Shown piece by piece: positions 8,960 through 17,051 of a stretch of DNA of 64,000 nt (position 1 is the first letter of the stretch; each line of letters opens with the position of its first letter). The translations under genes were made by a program, and so were the position numbers. Source of the stretch: Roseiflexus sp. RS-1 (GTDB lineage: Bacteria; Chloroflexota; Chloroflexia; Chloroflexales; Roseiflexaceae); the NCBI RefSeq assembly GCF_000016665.1, contig NC_009523.1:3273501-3337500 (forward strand), read 5' to 3'. Below the pieces are notes generated by a model. The model worked only from the letters and a program-made list of their open reading frames with translations. It did no database searches and was not told the origin of the DNA.

Positions 8960-9446
8960 GCCGATAAGCGATAGCTGATAGCCGAGAGGAGCGCTGGACG
9001 TCGGGCTCATGGAGATTGAATCCGCTATACCGTGCGAGCCGTGGGGCTGATGGCGATTGAGAATTTATTCCGCTATCCCGCGCTAGCCGTGGGGCTGAAG
9101 CCCTCGGCTAGCCAAGGCGAAGCCCGCCTGCGCGGGCTGTAGCGGATTATTTACTCAAAGACCATAAGCCCTCGGCTATGGAATGCAAAGCCCGCCTGCG
9201 CGGGCTGGAGCGGATTATTTCTGCGAAGACCATCAGCCCCTGGCTATCCAGGGCAAAGCCCGCCTGCGCGGAACGCGAACTCCAACGGTGACCCTCTCGA
9301 CCATTGGCTATCGGTTATCGGCTATCGGCTCTGTGGGGCAAAGCCCGCCTGCGCGGAACGCGAACTCCAACAGTGACCCTATTGGCTATCGGCTATCGGT
9401 TATCGGCTCTCGCCTATCGGCTATTGCCTATCGCCTATCGCCTATC
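8960..9446. repeat. Composite repeat island: heptamer arrays flanking paired hairpin units
   Basis: The 670-base gap between YvcK and the STAS gene holds no gene but several nested repeats. Heptamers of GCCGATA type occur at 8960-8987, and of the opposite orientation (GGCTATC type) at 9306-9333 and 9384-9446 (9 copies). Between them, about 9010-9100 has two copies of a unit containing CGCTAGCCGTGGGGCTGA, and about 9100-9240 has two copies of a roughly 68-base unit carrying AGCCCGCCTGCGCGGGCT (7-bp stem) and GCGGATTATTT. A third unit with CGCGGAACGCGAACTCCAAC is duplicated at about 9252-9296 and 9337-9380. The middle part recurs inverted at 60.9-61.1 kb. Confidence 0.8.
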
Positions 9447-9470
9447 GGCAGCGGCGAGTCAAAAAACACG

Positions 9471-10505
9471 CTAACGGTTGACAGTACGCATGGTCATCAC
9501 CTGAATCGCTTCCTGCGGGTTGCGCATGGTCTGCATCTCTTCCAGGCGCATCCCCAGGTTGCTCAACGTCATCGCCGTTTCTGAAGAGATCCCTGTCAGC
9601 GCGACACGGCTGCCGAGCAAACGGATGGATTGCGCCGTGCGGATCAGCAACTGCGCCACCTGTGTATCGACCAGCGGCACGCCGGCAATGTCGATAATCA
9701 CTGCACGTGCACGCTGCGCATAGACGGCGTCCAGGAGCCGCTGCGTCAACTGCCCGGCGCGTCGACTATCCAGGTGACCGACGATCGGCGCCAGCAGCAC
9801 CCCCTCGGCGATGGCGATTACCGGCGTTTCAAGCACGCTCACCAGATCGAGCAGGCGTTGCTGTTCAGCATACTGTTGCGCAATAGTGGATTGTGCTTCC
9901 TCGGCGCGTTGCCGCGCGTCTTCGGCTTCCGCCGCGCGTTTATCGGCGAGCGCTACGGCTGCATCGGAGATGGTGAGCAACCGGTCGCTCAGGAGCCAGA
10001 TGATCACCAGCAGGGTGACAAATCCAATGCCGCTGACGAGCGGCAGCGCGTCGCCGATGATAACCTGCTCCACCTCGACCGACGGCGCAAACCAGGCAAG
10101 CCCTGCACCAGCGACAATGCCGCTGACCAGCGTCAATAGAATGGAGAGGCGATGTCGTCCAAGAGTGACCAACACAATCGGGACGGTGAGGAACGGAAGC
10201 GCCACAAATGTCTGCTCCGGGATCAGAAACACGCTTAGAGTAAGTCCTACCATCATCCCGACAGTGATCGGGATGATAGCCTGCTACAGCACCCGGCGTT
10301 TCAGCAGGGCCAGCGTGGCCAGACTTCCGGCGAGTCCTAATACCACCACGCCAGCATAGGATGCAAGACCGACAACATTTCCCGTTATGATCATCAGGAT
10401 GGCGATCAACAGCAGAGCGGCGCACGAACTCGCCACAATTGTGAGTGCGATGAGACGGATCAGTTGTCGTCGTGCGTTCGCAACGAACTCCAGACCGGTT
10501 TCCAT
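9471..10505 (-). pseudogene. Membrane-anchored STAS-domain protein interrupted by an in-frame TAG
   Basis: STAS proteins of the RsbR type pass stress or ligand signals to anti-sigma/kinase partners. The start ATG at 10505 (METGLEFVA) has an AAAGGA site. The first 73 residues contain two hydrophobic helices and stop at TAG (10284-10286). The same frame then continues with no other stop: QAIIPITVGMM, further hydrophobic segments, an Ala/Glu/Gln-rich coiled coil and a C-terminal STAS domain (PVIAIAEGVLLAPIVG, VIIDIAGVPLVDTQVAQ). Read through, the protein would be about 344 residues. Either a CAG/TGG-type codon mutated to amber, or the downstream part restarts at the ATG at 10256, which lacks a good ribosome-binding site. 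A sequencing error cannot be excluded. Confidence 0.7.
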
Positions 10506-10700
10506 CCTTATTTTCCTTTCTGTACATGCTCCAGGCATACTATAATCGCAGGAGATCGGCGCTCTGCCGTTCAACATCGTCTCGAAACGGTAGCAGTTCT
10601 GCAATGATCGAAATCTTACCTGATCGATGTCGTAGAAGCATCTCGCAGCAGGCGCACGTCACACCACCCGCGACAGCGCCGTGAAAGGAAACATCGCCAT

Positions 10701-11672
10701 ATGACAATCGAGTCGTGGTACTGGCGGGCTGTCGAGTCGATAGACTACCCATTTCCGCAGCGGATACATCCTGATGCTGACTGGTTAGAACAAGAAATCA
10801 TTGAGTGGTGCTGTGCTCACCGTCTTATTCAGAGTCAGGAGCAAATCAAACACATCCGTGACGCACTCCTGGCAGAGTTCGTTTCACGCGCAAATGCAGA
10901 CTTAAGTCGTCCCATGCTTCGTCTGATCGGGTTATGGACTGTCTGGTTTTTCTTTCTGGATGACCTGACCGATACAGTTCCCTCGGTTGACGCACTGGCG
11001 GATTTCCATCTGCGCATCCTTTCGGCGACAGCTGAAGATACCACATACGGACAGGTGCATCCGCTCATTTCTGCAGTTGCGGATCTTTGGGCTGAACTCA
11101 GGCGATACGCAGGACTCGTCACACAGGTTCGTTTTCAACGCGCGCTCGTTCAAACACTGGAAGCGCATCTGTGGGAGGTATCCACTCGAGTTGATCGCGT
11201 CTATCCGGATAGTGCAACATATGCCGACATGCGCCTCTGGTCTGGCGCGTTTTTTCCAATGATTGCGCTGATAGATATGGCGCGGGACTTTGTTCTGCCT
11301 TCTTATCTTTTCGAGCATGCCCTGATGCGAGAATTGTTAGATGCAGCTGCTCGAACTGTGCTGTGGTACAACGATCTCTGGTCATACCCGAAAGAGCAAA
11401 GCGCAAATGCCTTAGCTCATAATATTGTCCACATTCTCATCCAGGAGCAGCGCCTTTCTCTCTATGAAGCACTGGATCGGGTCATTACTCAACACAACTG
11501 GTCGCTTCGACGGTTTCTGGAACTCAAACAACGGATACAGGGCTTTAGTGGCGAAAACGCTCAAACAACAATTTTTTTAGAAAACGTCGCAGCATGGTTG
11601 CGCGCCACGCAAGACTGGTCGCATCGCACGAACCGTTATAGATCACAGATGGTCAGGGCAATCCATACCTGA
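10701..11672 (+). CDS. Class I terpene synthase (bacterial sesquiterpene cyclase-like)
   Basis: Ionises a prenyl diphosphate (probably farnesyl or geranyl diphosphate) and cyclises it. Both metal-binding motifs are intact: the Asp-rich motif as FFFLDDLTD (D87, D88, D91) and the NSE triad as NDLWSYPKE (N224, S228, E232). HRTNRY near the C-terminus matches the conserved RY pair that contacts diphosphate. Length 323 residues and the all-helical composition fit. The G+C content looks lower than its neighbours. A TATAAT at 10541-10546 leaves a leader of about 150 bases; AAAGGA precedes the ATG. No prenyltransferase or P450 lies beside it, so the product cannot be predicted. Confidence 0.88.
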   Translation: MTIESWYWRAVESIDYPFPQRIHPDADWLEQEIIEWCCAHRLIQSQEQIKHIRDALLAEFVSRANADLSRPMLRLIGLWTVWFFFLDDLTDTVPSVDALADFHLRILSATAEDTTYGQVHPLISAVADLWAELRRYAGLVTQVRFQRALVQTLEAHLWEVSTRVDRVYPDSATYADMRLWSGAFFPMIALIDMARDFVLPSYLFEHALMRELLDAAARTVLWYNDLWSYPKEQSANALAHNIVHILIQEQRLSLYEALDRVITQHNWSLRRFLELKQRIQGFSGENAQTTIFLENVAAWLRATQDWSHRTNRYRSQMVRAIHT

Positions 11673-11744
11673 AATCGATTCCCGGTTCACCGTTCTTACG
11701 CCCGCAAACCGGACAGGCGCACGACCTGCGTTGCCATGATGCCC

Positions 11745-11793
11745 GGTTCTCGGTTCTCAGTTCCCGGTTCCCGGTTCCTGGTTCTTGGTTCTC
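11745..11793. repeat. Heptameric tandem repeat, 7 copies (GGTTCTC type)
   Basis: Seven contiguous 7-base units: GGTTCTC, GGTTCTC, AGTTCCC, GGTTCCC, GGTTCCT, GGTTCTT, GGTTCTC. The array begins at the stop codon of the GlmU-like gene. The reverse complement of the same family occurs at 39823-39871 (also 7 units) and 61910-62014 (15 units). Confidence 0.9.
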
Positions 11794-13165
11794 ACCCCCC
11801 CGACGCTTCGACCAGGTCGAAGGCGCGCACCGCTTCCGCCTCCGCTCGCCGCAGCGCTGCTTCATCGCGTCCGCCGCCGTCGTCCAACCCGGCGCGGTCG
11901 CCGCGCGTCATGGCAAACACAGCGCGGAGCACTTCTTCCTGCTCAGCGCTCATGCTTACCTTGCGACGCGCCATAACTTTGCGCGCCACGTCGATCATCG
12001 ACTGGATGCGGTACTCGCGGAACACCTCACCGCCCCAGGTGAAGGGGGGAATGGTCTTGGGCGCAAAGTGAACCCCAAAAATGTTCGAACCGGTGCCGAT
12101 GACGGCGCCACCGTTCAGGTGGACCCCGATCCCCAGTTTGACGTGATCGGCGAGGAAACACCCCAGTTTCAGGATGCCGCTGTCGATCTGACCAAACCCC
12201 TCGATCACCATGCGAATTGTGCCGTAGGTGTTCTTCAGATCGCTGTTGGTGGTCATGGCGCCGATGTTGACCCACTCACCAAGGTACGAATGCCCGAGAA
12301 AGCCGTCGTGGTGCTTGTTGCTGTACCCCTGAACGATGCTCGCCTCAACCTCGCCGCCGATACGGCAGACAGGTCCGATGCTTGTTTCGCCGCGTATGCG
12401 CGCACTGGCGATCAGGGAGCCAGGACCGATCCAGGCCGGTCCCTGGATGAACGAAAACGGTTCAATCCGTGCAGCATCGATCACGATTGGACCATCGCGC
12501 GCATCGAGCGCCAGCGGCGGTTCCAGGCGCGCATCGCGGTGGATGAAGACGTGCGCCGGGTTGCTGACGACAATCGATGGATGGGCAGGCGGTTGGTCAG
12601 CCGCGCAGATCCAGCCGTCCTGCCTGACGACGAGCGGCACATCACGCACGATCTGTTCGCCGTTCAGCGCGATCAGGTCCCAGGGGAAGGTGAGCAGGCG
12701 TGTCTCGATCTCGACGAGACGCCCGATACGACGCAGTTCCGCCAGCGCCGCCGCGCCGCGCTGCTCAAGAAGGTAGGGGAGCACTGCACTTGCCATCCAC
12801 GGCGTCAGACGCGCACCCAACAGAACCGGTCCGCCGAGGAGAGCATGTCCCGCGTCGGTCAGGTACACCGTTCCTACCGGTTCATCAAGTAGATCGAAGA
12901 TCCATCCCGCATCGAGCGCACGCGCATTCACAAAGGTGAGCGGTGTACTCCGACTGAGCAGCGTGAGGGGCCAGCGCCCGACGCCATATGCCCGCGCCAG
13001 GTGAGAACGGCAGATGACCGCTGGCGTCATGCCCGTCAGCGTGCGCACCCGCTCGCGCAGAGTAAAGATGCCGCAGCGCAGATCGCAAACAGGTCGTGTA
13101 TGCGTCAATGGCAGAAAGGTGCGGCATCCTTCGTCTTCGAAGAAAACAATCGGTTCATCAGTCAT
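11792..13165 (-). CDS. GlmU-like sugar-1-phosphate nucleotidyltransferase / hexapeptide transferase
   Basis: Belongs to the GlmU-like family that couples a divergent nucleotidyltransferase domain (residues about 1-200, IVFFEDEGCRTFLPLTHTRP) to a left-handed beta-helix of hexapeptide repeats (about 230-400; WIGPGSLIASARIRG, SIGPVCRIGGEVEAS, LGIGVHLNGGAVIGTG). The canonical GxGTRM pyrophosphorylase loop is absent, as is usual for this subfamily, so the nucleotide chemistry is uncertain. The block SYLGEWVNIGAMTTNSDLKNTYG is a conserved acyltransferase-type signature. I chose ATG 13165 (MTDEPIVFF), because the upstream extension overlaps the preceding gene. It is the last gene of the phosphohexomutase operon. 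Confidence 0.75.
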   Translation of the reverse strand: MTDEPIVFFEDEGCRTFLPLTHTRPVCDLRCGIFTLRERVRTLTGMTPAVICRSHLARAYGVGRWPLTLLSRSTPLTFVNARALDAGWIFDLLDEPVGTVYLTDAGHALLGGPVLLGARLTPWMASAVLPYLLEQRGAAALAELRRIGRLVEIETRLLTFPWDLIALNGEQIVRDVPLVVRQDGWICAADQPPAHPSIVVSNPAHVFIHRDARLEPPLALDARDGPIVIDAARIEPFSFIQGPAWIGPGSLIASARIRGETSIGPVCRIGGEVEASIVQGYSNKHHDGFLGHSYLGEWVNIGAMTTNSDLKNTYGTIRMVIEGFGQIDSGILKLGCFLADHVKLGIGVHLNGGAVIGTGSNIFGVHFAPKTIPPFTWGGEVFREYRIQSMIDVARKVMARRKVSMSAEQEEVLRAVFAMTRGDRAGLDDGGGRDEAALRRAEAEAVRAFDLVEASGG

Positions 13166-13188
13166 AGCAGACCTGGCATAGATAGGGG

Positions 13189-14376
13189 TTACTGCCGCTT
13201 CCACACTTCCATAATCGCGGTCGCCAGTTTTTCAGGATCATGACGCAACACGCGTACCGTGCGCCCCTCGCCGGGATGATCGAGCGACGCCGTCAACTGG
13301 ACCACCGCAGTCGCAAGATCGGCTTCGATAACTTTTGCGCCCTCGATGAGAATATCCCGCGTGGTCAGCCGGTCGGTCGTGCTGACTGCGGTTTCTTCGT
13401 ATTCCTCGGGTGTGAGAAAGACCGGCATCTGCCCGGCGGCTGCGTAAATCCGGCGTACTTCTGCATCGATACGCGGTGCATTGACCAGGACATAATCGGG
13501 AGTGAAGCCGCCGAAGCGCACGATCTGGCGCACATGATCACCAACACTGTAGCCGGTGGTCATGCCAGGTTCGGTCATCAGACTGCATATGTAGATTTTG
13601 CACGCCTTACTGCGACGGATGGCGTCGCGCAGGTCGGGAATGAGCAGGTTGGGCAGGATGCTTTCATACAGACTGCCGGGACCGAACACAATGACATCGG
13701 CGGAGGCGATCGCATCAAGCGCAACCTGGGTGACCTGCAACGGCGTGGTGACGGGTCCGTGTTCGTCGCCGATGTAGATATTGACGACATGACGCTGCGC
13801 CAGGCGTTCATCGTGGGCGATATTGTGCTTGATATTGAAGCGTTGACCATCGTCGAGCTCGACGAACACCTCATGCGGTTCAAGCGTCGGCACCACAAAG
13901 ACCACATTTTCGAAGTTGAACAGACTGGACGCGCGGTAGTAGTACTCGACCGGATCCTGAACCGGCGTGATACAGGTCAACAACTGAGCCATTCGACCGA
14001 GACTGGCAGTGATCAACAACCCTGCGCCGCCGGAAATGACCGTCATCCGCGGATGCATCTGATCGCGCTGATAGGCGAGCACGACTTCGCCGCTCGTGTC
14101 GCGGGCATCGAGTGAGATAACTGCGACGCCGCTGAGTTGCCAGATGCCGACAGCGAGCACGATCAGCCCCAACGCCGCGAATACCAGCCCGCGCGCCCAT
14201 AAGGGCAGAAATTGCAGCGTGATGAACGAGAACATCGGCGGCAACGTCGCCGTGCGGTAGATGAAGATGAAGAAATATGCCACACCGAGTGACAGCAGGA
14301 CAATGCCCACAAATGTCAACGCCAGCGGACGGAGCAATCGACGCAACGAACTCAGACGCTGCACAACAGGTTGCAT
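13189..14376 (-). CDS. Membrane-anchored, degenerate YvcK/GlmR-like protein
   Basis: Two hydrophobic segments occupy residues about 15-40 and 55-85 (LALTFVGIVLLSLGVAYFF; GLVFAALGLIVLAVGIW), followed by a YvcK/CofD-like domain. The C-terminal half is well kept: GPGSLYESILPNLLIPDLRDAIRRS and LMTEPGMTTGYSVGDHV. The N-terminal half has only ISGGAGLLIT in place of GGGTG, and both the DDGGSSGRLR and PPGDxR segments are missing. Loss of these suggests binding or sensing without the ordinary ligand geometry. I prefer ATG 14376 because AGGAG lies 12 bases upstream; a GTG at 14406 overlaps the previous stop as GTGA. Confidence 0.75.
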   Translation of the reverse strand: MQPVVQRLSSLRRLLRPLALTFVGIVLLSLGVAYFFIFIYRTATLPPMFSFITLQFLPLWARGLVFAALGLIVLAVGIWQLSGVAVISLDARDTSGEVVLAYQRDQMHPRMTVISGGAGLLITASLGRMAQLLTCITPVQDPVEYYYRASSLFNFENVVFVVPTLEPHEVFVELDDGQRFNIKHNIAHDERLAQRHVVNIYIGDEHGPVTTPLQVTQVALDAIASADVIVFGPGSLYESILPNLLIPDLRDAIRRSKACKIYICSLMTEPGMTTGYSVGDHVRQIVRFGGFTPDYVLVNAPRIDAEVRRIYAAAGQMPVFLTPEEYEETAVSTTDRLTTRDILIEGAKVIEADLATAVVQLTASLDHPGEGRTVRVLRHDPEKLATAIMEVWKRQ

Positions 14377-14402
14377 GGTGATGGCGTTCTCCTGTTCCTG
14401 TA

Positions 14403-15512
14403 TCACGCCCCCTGCGGTTGACGCAACTTTTCACGCATTACACACAGTTTCACACCACGACGCGCTACCAGTTCGACGAGCATGAGCGCCGCCAGCGGTG
14501 CATCGCCAATGCCGCCAGCACGCCCAAAGGTCAGTTGTCCATCCTCTGTAACACCGATCAGCAACTGATACGCTGCGCGCGCTTCGGCAATGCGCAGCGC
14601 CGGTTGTTCGGCAAACTCGACATTCAAGCCGGTTTGCGTTTCCCATCCGCGCACCCATGGCGCCGATGCTGCTGCGGAAGCAGGAACAATAACCAGCCCG
14701 CGCTGACGATGCTGGCGATTGAGGTAGTGCGCCAGCAACAGTGCGATCTCGAGGGGTGACGCCAGTTCGCCTTCGTTATCGACCACCCCAAGCGCCCGAC
14801 CATCCGCCGAAATCGCAACTCCAAGGTGCGAGTCGCTCTCGCGCACCAGTTTGCGTAGACGCACAAGCGAGGCGCTGTGCGGATGCGGCGTCTGACGACC
14901 AAACCAGGCGTCCTGTTCGCGGTTGATCTCAATCGTTTTGGTGCGGGCGTCGTCACCGATCACCGCCGGAATGACACCGCCTGTCGTACCGTTCATTACA
15001 TCCACAAAAATGGTCAGTGATGTCTGACGCACCAGTTCGACATCGATCACATCGCGCAGGCTATCGATATAGACGCGGCGCGCATCGATGAGGTTTGCGT
15101 CCGGCGTATCCGAAGGGAATGGCGACCATTCGGAAGGCGGCGCCCCATCGATGAATGGATTCAACCCTGGCGCGGGTGCAATCAGGACCAATCCATTGAG
15201 CCAGTACTCCCGATTACCGGCAGACACGATCAGCGCGCAATCGGCAACATGCTGGTCGAGCGCGACATCGACCGCAGGACGCGGCAATGGCGTTGCACTG
15301 AGCGATACCTGCGCTCCCAATGCGCGCAGTCCCCGGTAGCAGTCGGCAGCAATCTGTGCAGAAAGAAAGCGCGTATCGCAGGCGACCAGACACCGCCATC
15401 CACGCGCATTGAGCAGATCAGCCAGCGCCGCATACCGGCGACGGACTGCGTCAAGTGTGAAATCGGCAACGACTGCGCCTTCCCAACAGTACGTATATCG
15501 CACGGTTTGCAT
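14403..15512 (-). CDS. Phosphohexomutase-like pseudoenzyme (catalytic residues lost)
   Basis: The fold and order of motifs match alpha-D-phosphohexomutases (GlmM/PMM/PGM), but the active site is gone. Aligning with the intact neighbour, TASHNPPHFNGL becomes SAGNREYWLNGL, so the phosphoserine is Gly. The metal loop LDGDGDRLGVVD becomes ISADGRALGVVD, losing two of three Asp. The GELSGH sugar-binding segment is not recognisable and the C-terminal phosphate-binding domain is missing (369 versus 469 residues). It starts 21 bases after the true phosphohexomutase and overlaps the next gene, so it is translated in step with both. A regulatory or scaffolding role is inference. Confidence 0.72.
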   Translation of the reverse strand: MQTVRYTYCWEGAVVADFTLDAVRRRYAALADLLNARGWRCLVACDTRFLSAQIAADCYRGLRALGAQVSLSATPLPRPAVDVALDQHVADCALIVSAGNREYWLNGLVLIAPAPGLNPFIDGAPPSEWSPFPSDTPDANLIDARRVYIDSLRDVIDVELVRQTSLTIFVDVMNGTTGGVIPAVIGDDARTKTIEINREQDAWFGRQTPHPHSASLVRLRKLVRESDSHLGVAISADGRALGVVDNEGELASPLEIALLLAHYLNRQHRQRGLVIVPASAAASAPWVRGWETQTGLNVEFAEQPALRIAEARAAYQLLIGVTEDGQLTFGRAGGIGDAPLAALMLVELVARRGVKLCVMREKLRQPQGA

Positions 15513-15533
15513 AGTCGGGACTCGACCGCCGCT

Positions 15534-16943
15534 TCATCCGCGCTCATTGCGCCCGACGGCGCTCGTGCCATGATCTGCAGACGCAAACTCGCGCAGTTTA
15601 CCGATCATCGTATCGCGGATTTCGTGCACGCGCTCCATGGTGCGCGCCTCGAAACGGGTGGTAATTGCCGGTTCGGTGTTGGATGCGCGCAGGATGCCCC
15701 AGCCATCGCCGAAATCGACTCGCACGCCATCGACATCGATAACCGGGTAGCGCGCAGCGAAGTAGTCGCGCACGAATTCTATCGCTTTGAACTTCGTGTC
15801 TTCATCGAAGGGCAGACGCCCTTCAGACAGCGATGGCAGCGGCGGGAACGGCGCCAGCGCTTCGGCAAGGGTTTGTCCGCTTTTTTCCAGTGCATCGAGC
15901 AGCATACATCCGGCAAAGATGCCGTCATCGTGAAAATGGTGTTCGACGGCGCCGAAGACGTGACCACTCAACTCGCCCGCCAGCGGAGCGCCGGTTTCGC
16001 GCATCTTTGCCGAGAGGTTTGAGTAGCCAGTCCGCCACATCACCGGCGTCCCGCCAAACGCGCGAATGGCGTCGATCAGCACTGCGCTGCACTTCACATC
16101 GAACACGATCGGCGCCGGTCCCCGCGCCAGCGCCTGTCTCGCCAGAACGATCAGATACCGGTCGGCAAAAACAATCTCGCCGTTGCCATCGACGACACCA
16201 AGCCGGTCGCCGTCGCCGTCCAGCCCGATGCCCATATCGGCGCCGGTTTCGCGCACTGCACGAATGAGGTCTTGAAGATTCTCCTCCTTGAGCGGATCGG
16301 GATGGTGGTTGGGGAAGGTTCCATCAGGTTCGATGAACAACGGAACCACATCACAGCCGATTGCTTCCAGGGTGCGCACGCCCAATGGTCCCGCCACACC
16401 GTTCCCGCCGTCGAGCACAACCTTCGGTCGGCGTTTGAGTGCGATATGACGGACGACATCGCGCACATAATCATCCACTGCATCGTATTGTTCGTACCCG
16501 CCTGATCCGGAAGCGAACGCACCACCGGCAGCAATCCGTCCTACTTCCTGGATCTGATCACTGCTGAGCGGCGTACCGCCATACACCGGATCGGAGAGGC
16601 GCAACTTCAGACCGTTGAAGTGCGGCGGGTTGTGGCTGGCGGTCACCACAGCGCCGCCATCGGCGCGCAGAAAGGAAACTGCAAAATACATGAGTGGCGT
16701 TGGCGCCATGCCAATATCGACAACATCACACCCGCTCTGGCGCAGACCTTCGATCAAAGCAGCGGCATACACTGGCGAAGTCAGGCGAGCGTCGCGCGCC
16801 ACCACGATCCGACGGCGTTCGTGCTGCCGAAAAAATGTACCGCTGGCGCGCCCCAACGTCCGATACACCTCTTCCGAGAGATCGCGATCAACAATGCCGC
16901 GGATGTCGTATGCGCGAAAGATGGCAGGGTTCACCGTTATCAT
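15534..16943 (-). CDS. Phosphomannomutase / phosphoglucomutase (alpha-D-phosphohexomutase)
   Basis: Interconverts hexose-6-phosphate and hexose-1-phosphate to supply activated sugars. All four family signatures are intact: VVTASHNPPHFNGLKL with the phosphoserine at about residue 103, metal loop GLDGDGDRLGVVD, sugar-binding GELSGHVFG, and C-terminal phosphate loop RASNTEPAITTRFEA. The length of 469 residues is standard for PMM/PGM rather than GlmM. The ATG at 16943 has an AAGGAGCG site; an upstream in-frame extension lacks one. It leads a four-gene leftward operon with a dead paralogue, a YvcK-like protein and a GlmU-like protein. Confidence 0.93.
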   Translation of the reverse strand: MITVNPAIFRAYDIRGIVDRDLSEEVYRTLGRASGTFFRQHERRRIVVARDARLTSPVYAAALIEGLRQSGCDVVDIGMAPTPLMYFAVSFLRADGGAVVTASHNPPHFNGLKLRLSDPVYGGTPLSSDQIQEVGRIAAGGAFASGSGGYEQYDAVDDYVRDVVRHIALKRRPKVVLDGGNGVAGPLGVRTLEAIGCDVVPLFIEPDGTFPNHHPDPLKEENLQDLIRAVRETGADMGIGLDGDGDRLGVVDGNGEIVFADRYLIVLARQALARGPAPIVFDVKCSAVLIDAIRAFGGTPVMWRTGYSNLSAKMRETGAPLAGELSGHVFGAVEHHFHDDGIFAGCMLLDALEKSGQTLAEALAPFPPLPSLSEGRLPFDEDTKFKAIEFVRDYFAARYPVIDVDGVRVDFGDGWGILRASNTEPAITTRFEARTMERVHEIRDTMIGKLREFASADHGTSAVGRNERG

Positions 16944-17002
16944 CGGAGCGCTCCTTGCGCGATACCGGCGATTGCACACGCAGTGCAACATTCAGCGCAC
17001 GT

Positions 17003-17031
17003 ATTGTAGTACCAACACACAATCATAGCAA
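17003..17031 (-). promoter_or_regulatory. Sigma70-type promoter of the phosphohexomutase operon
   Basis: On the minus strand, TTGCTA (17031-17026), a 17-base spacer, and TACAAT (17008-17003), about 60 bases upstream of the ATG at 16943. Confidence 0.45.
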
Positions 17032-17051
17032 CCCGGCTCAGGTGTCGGTCC

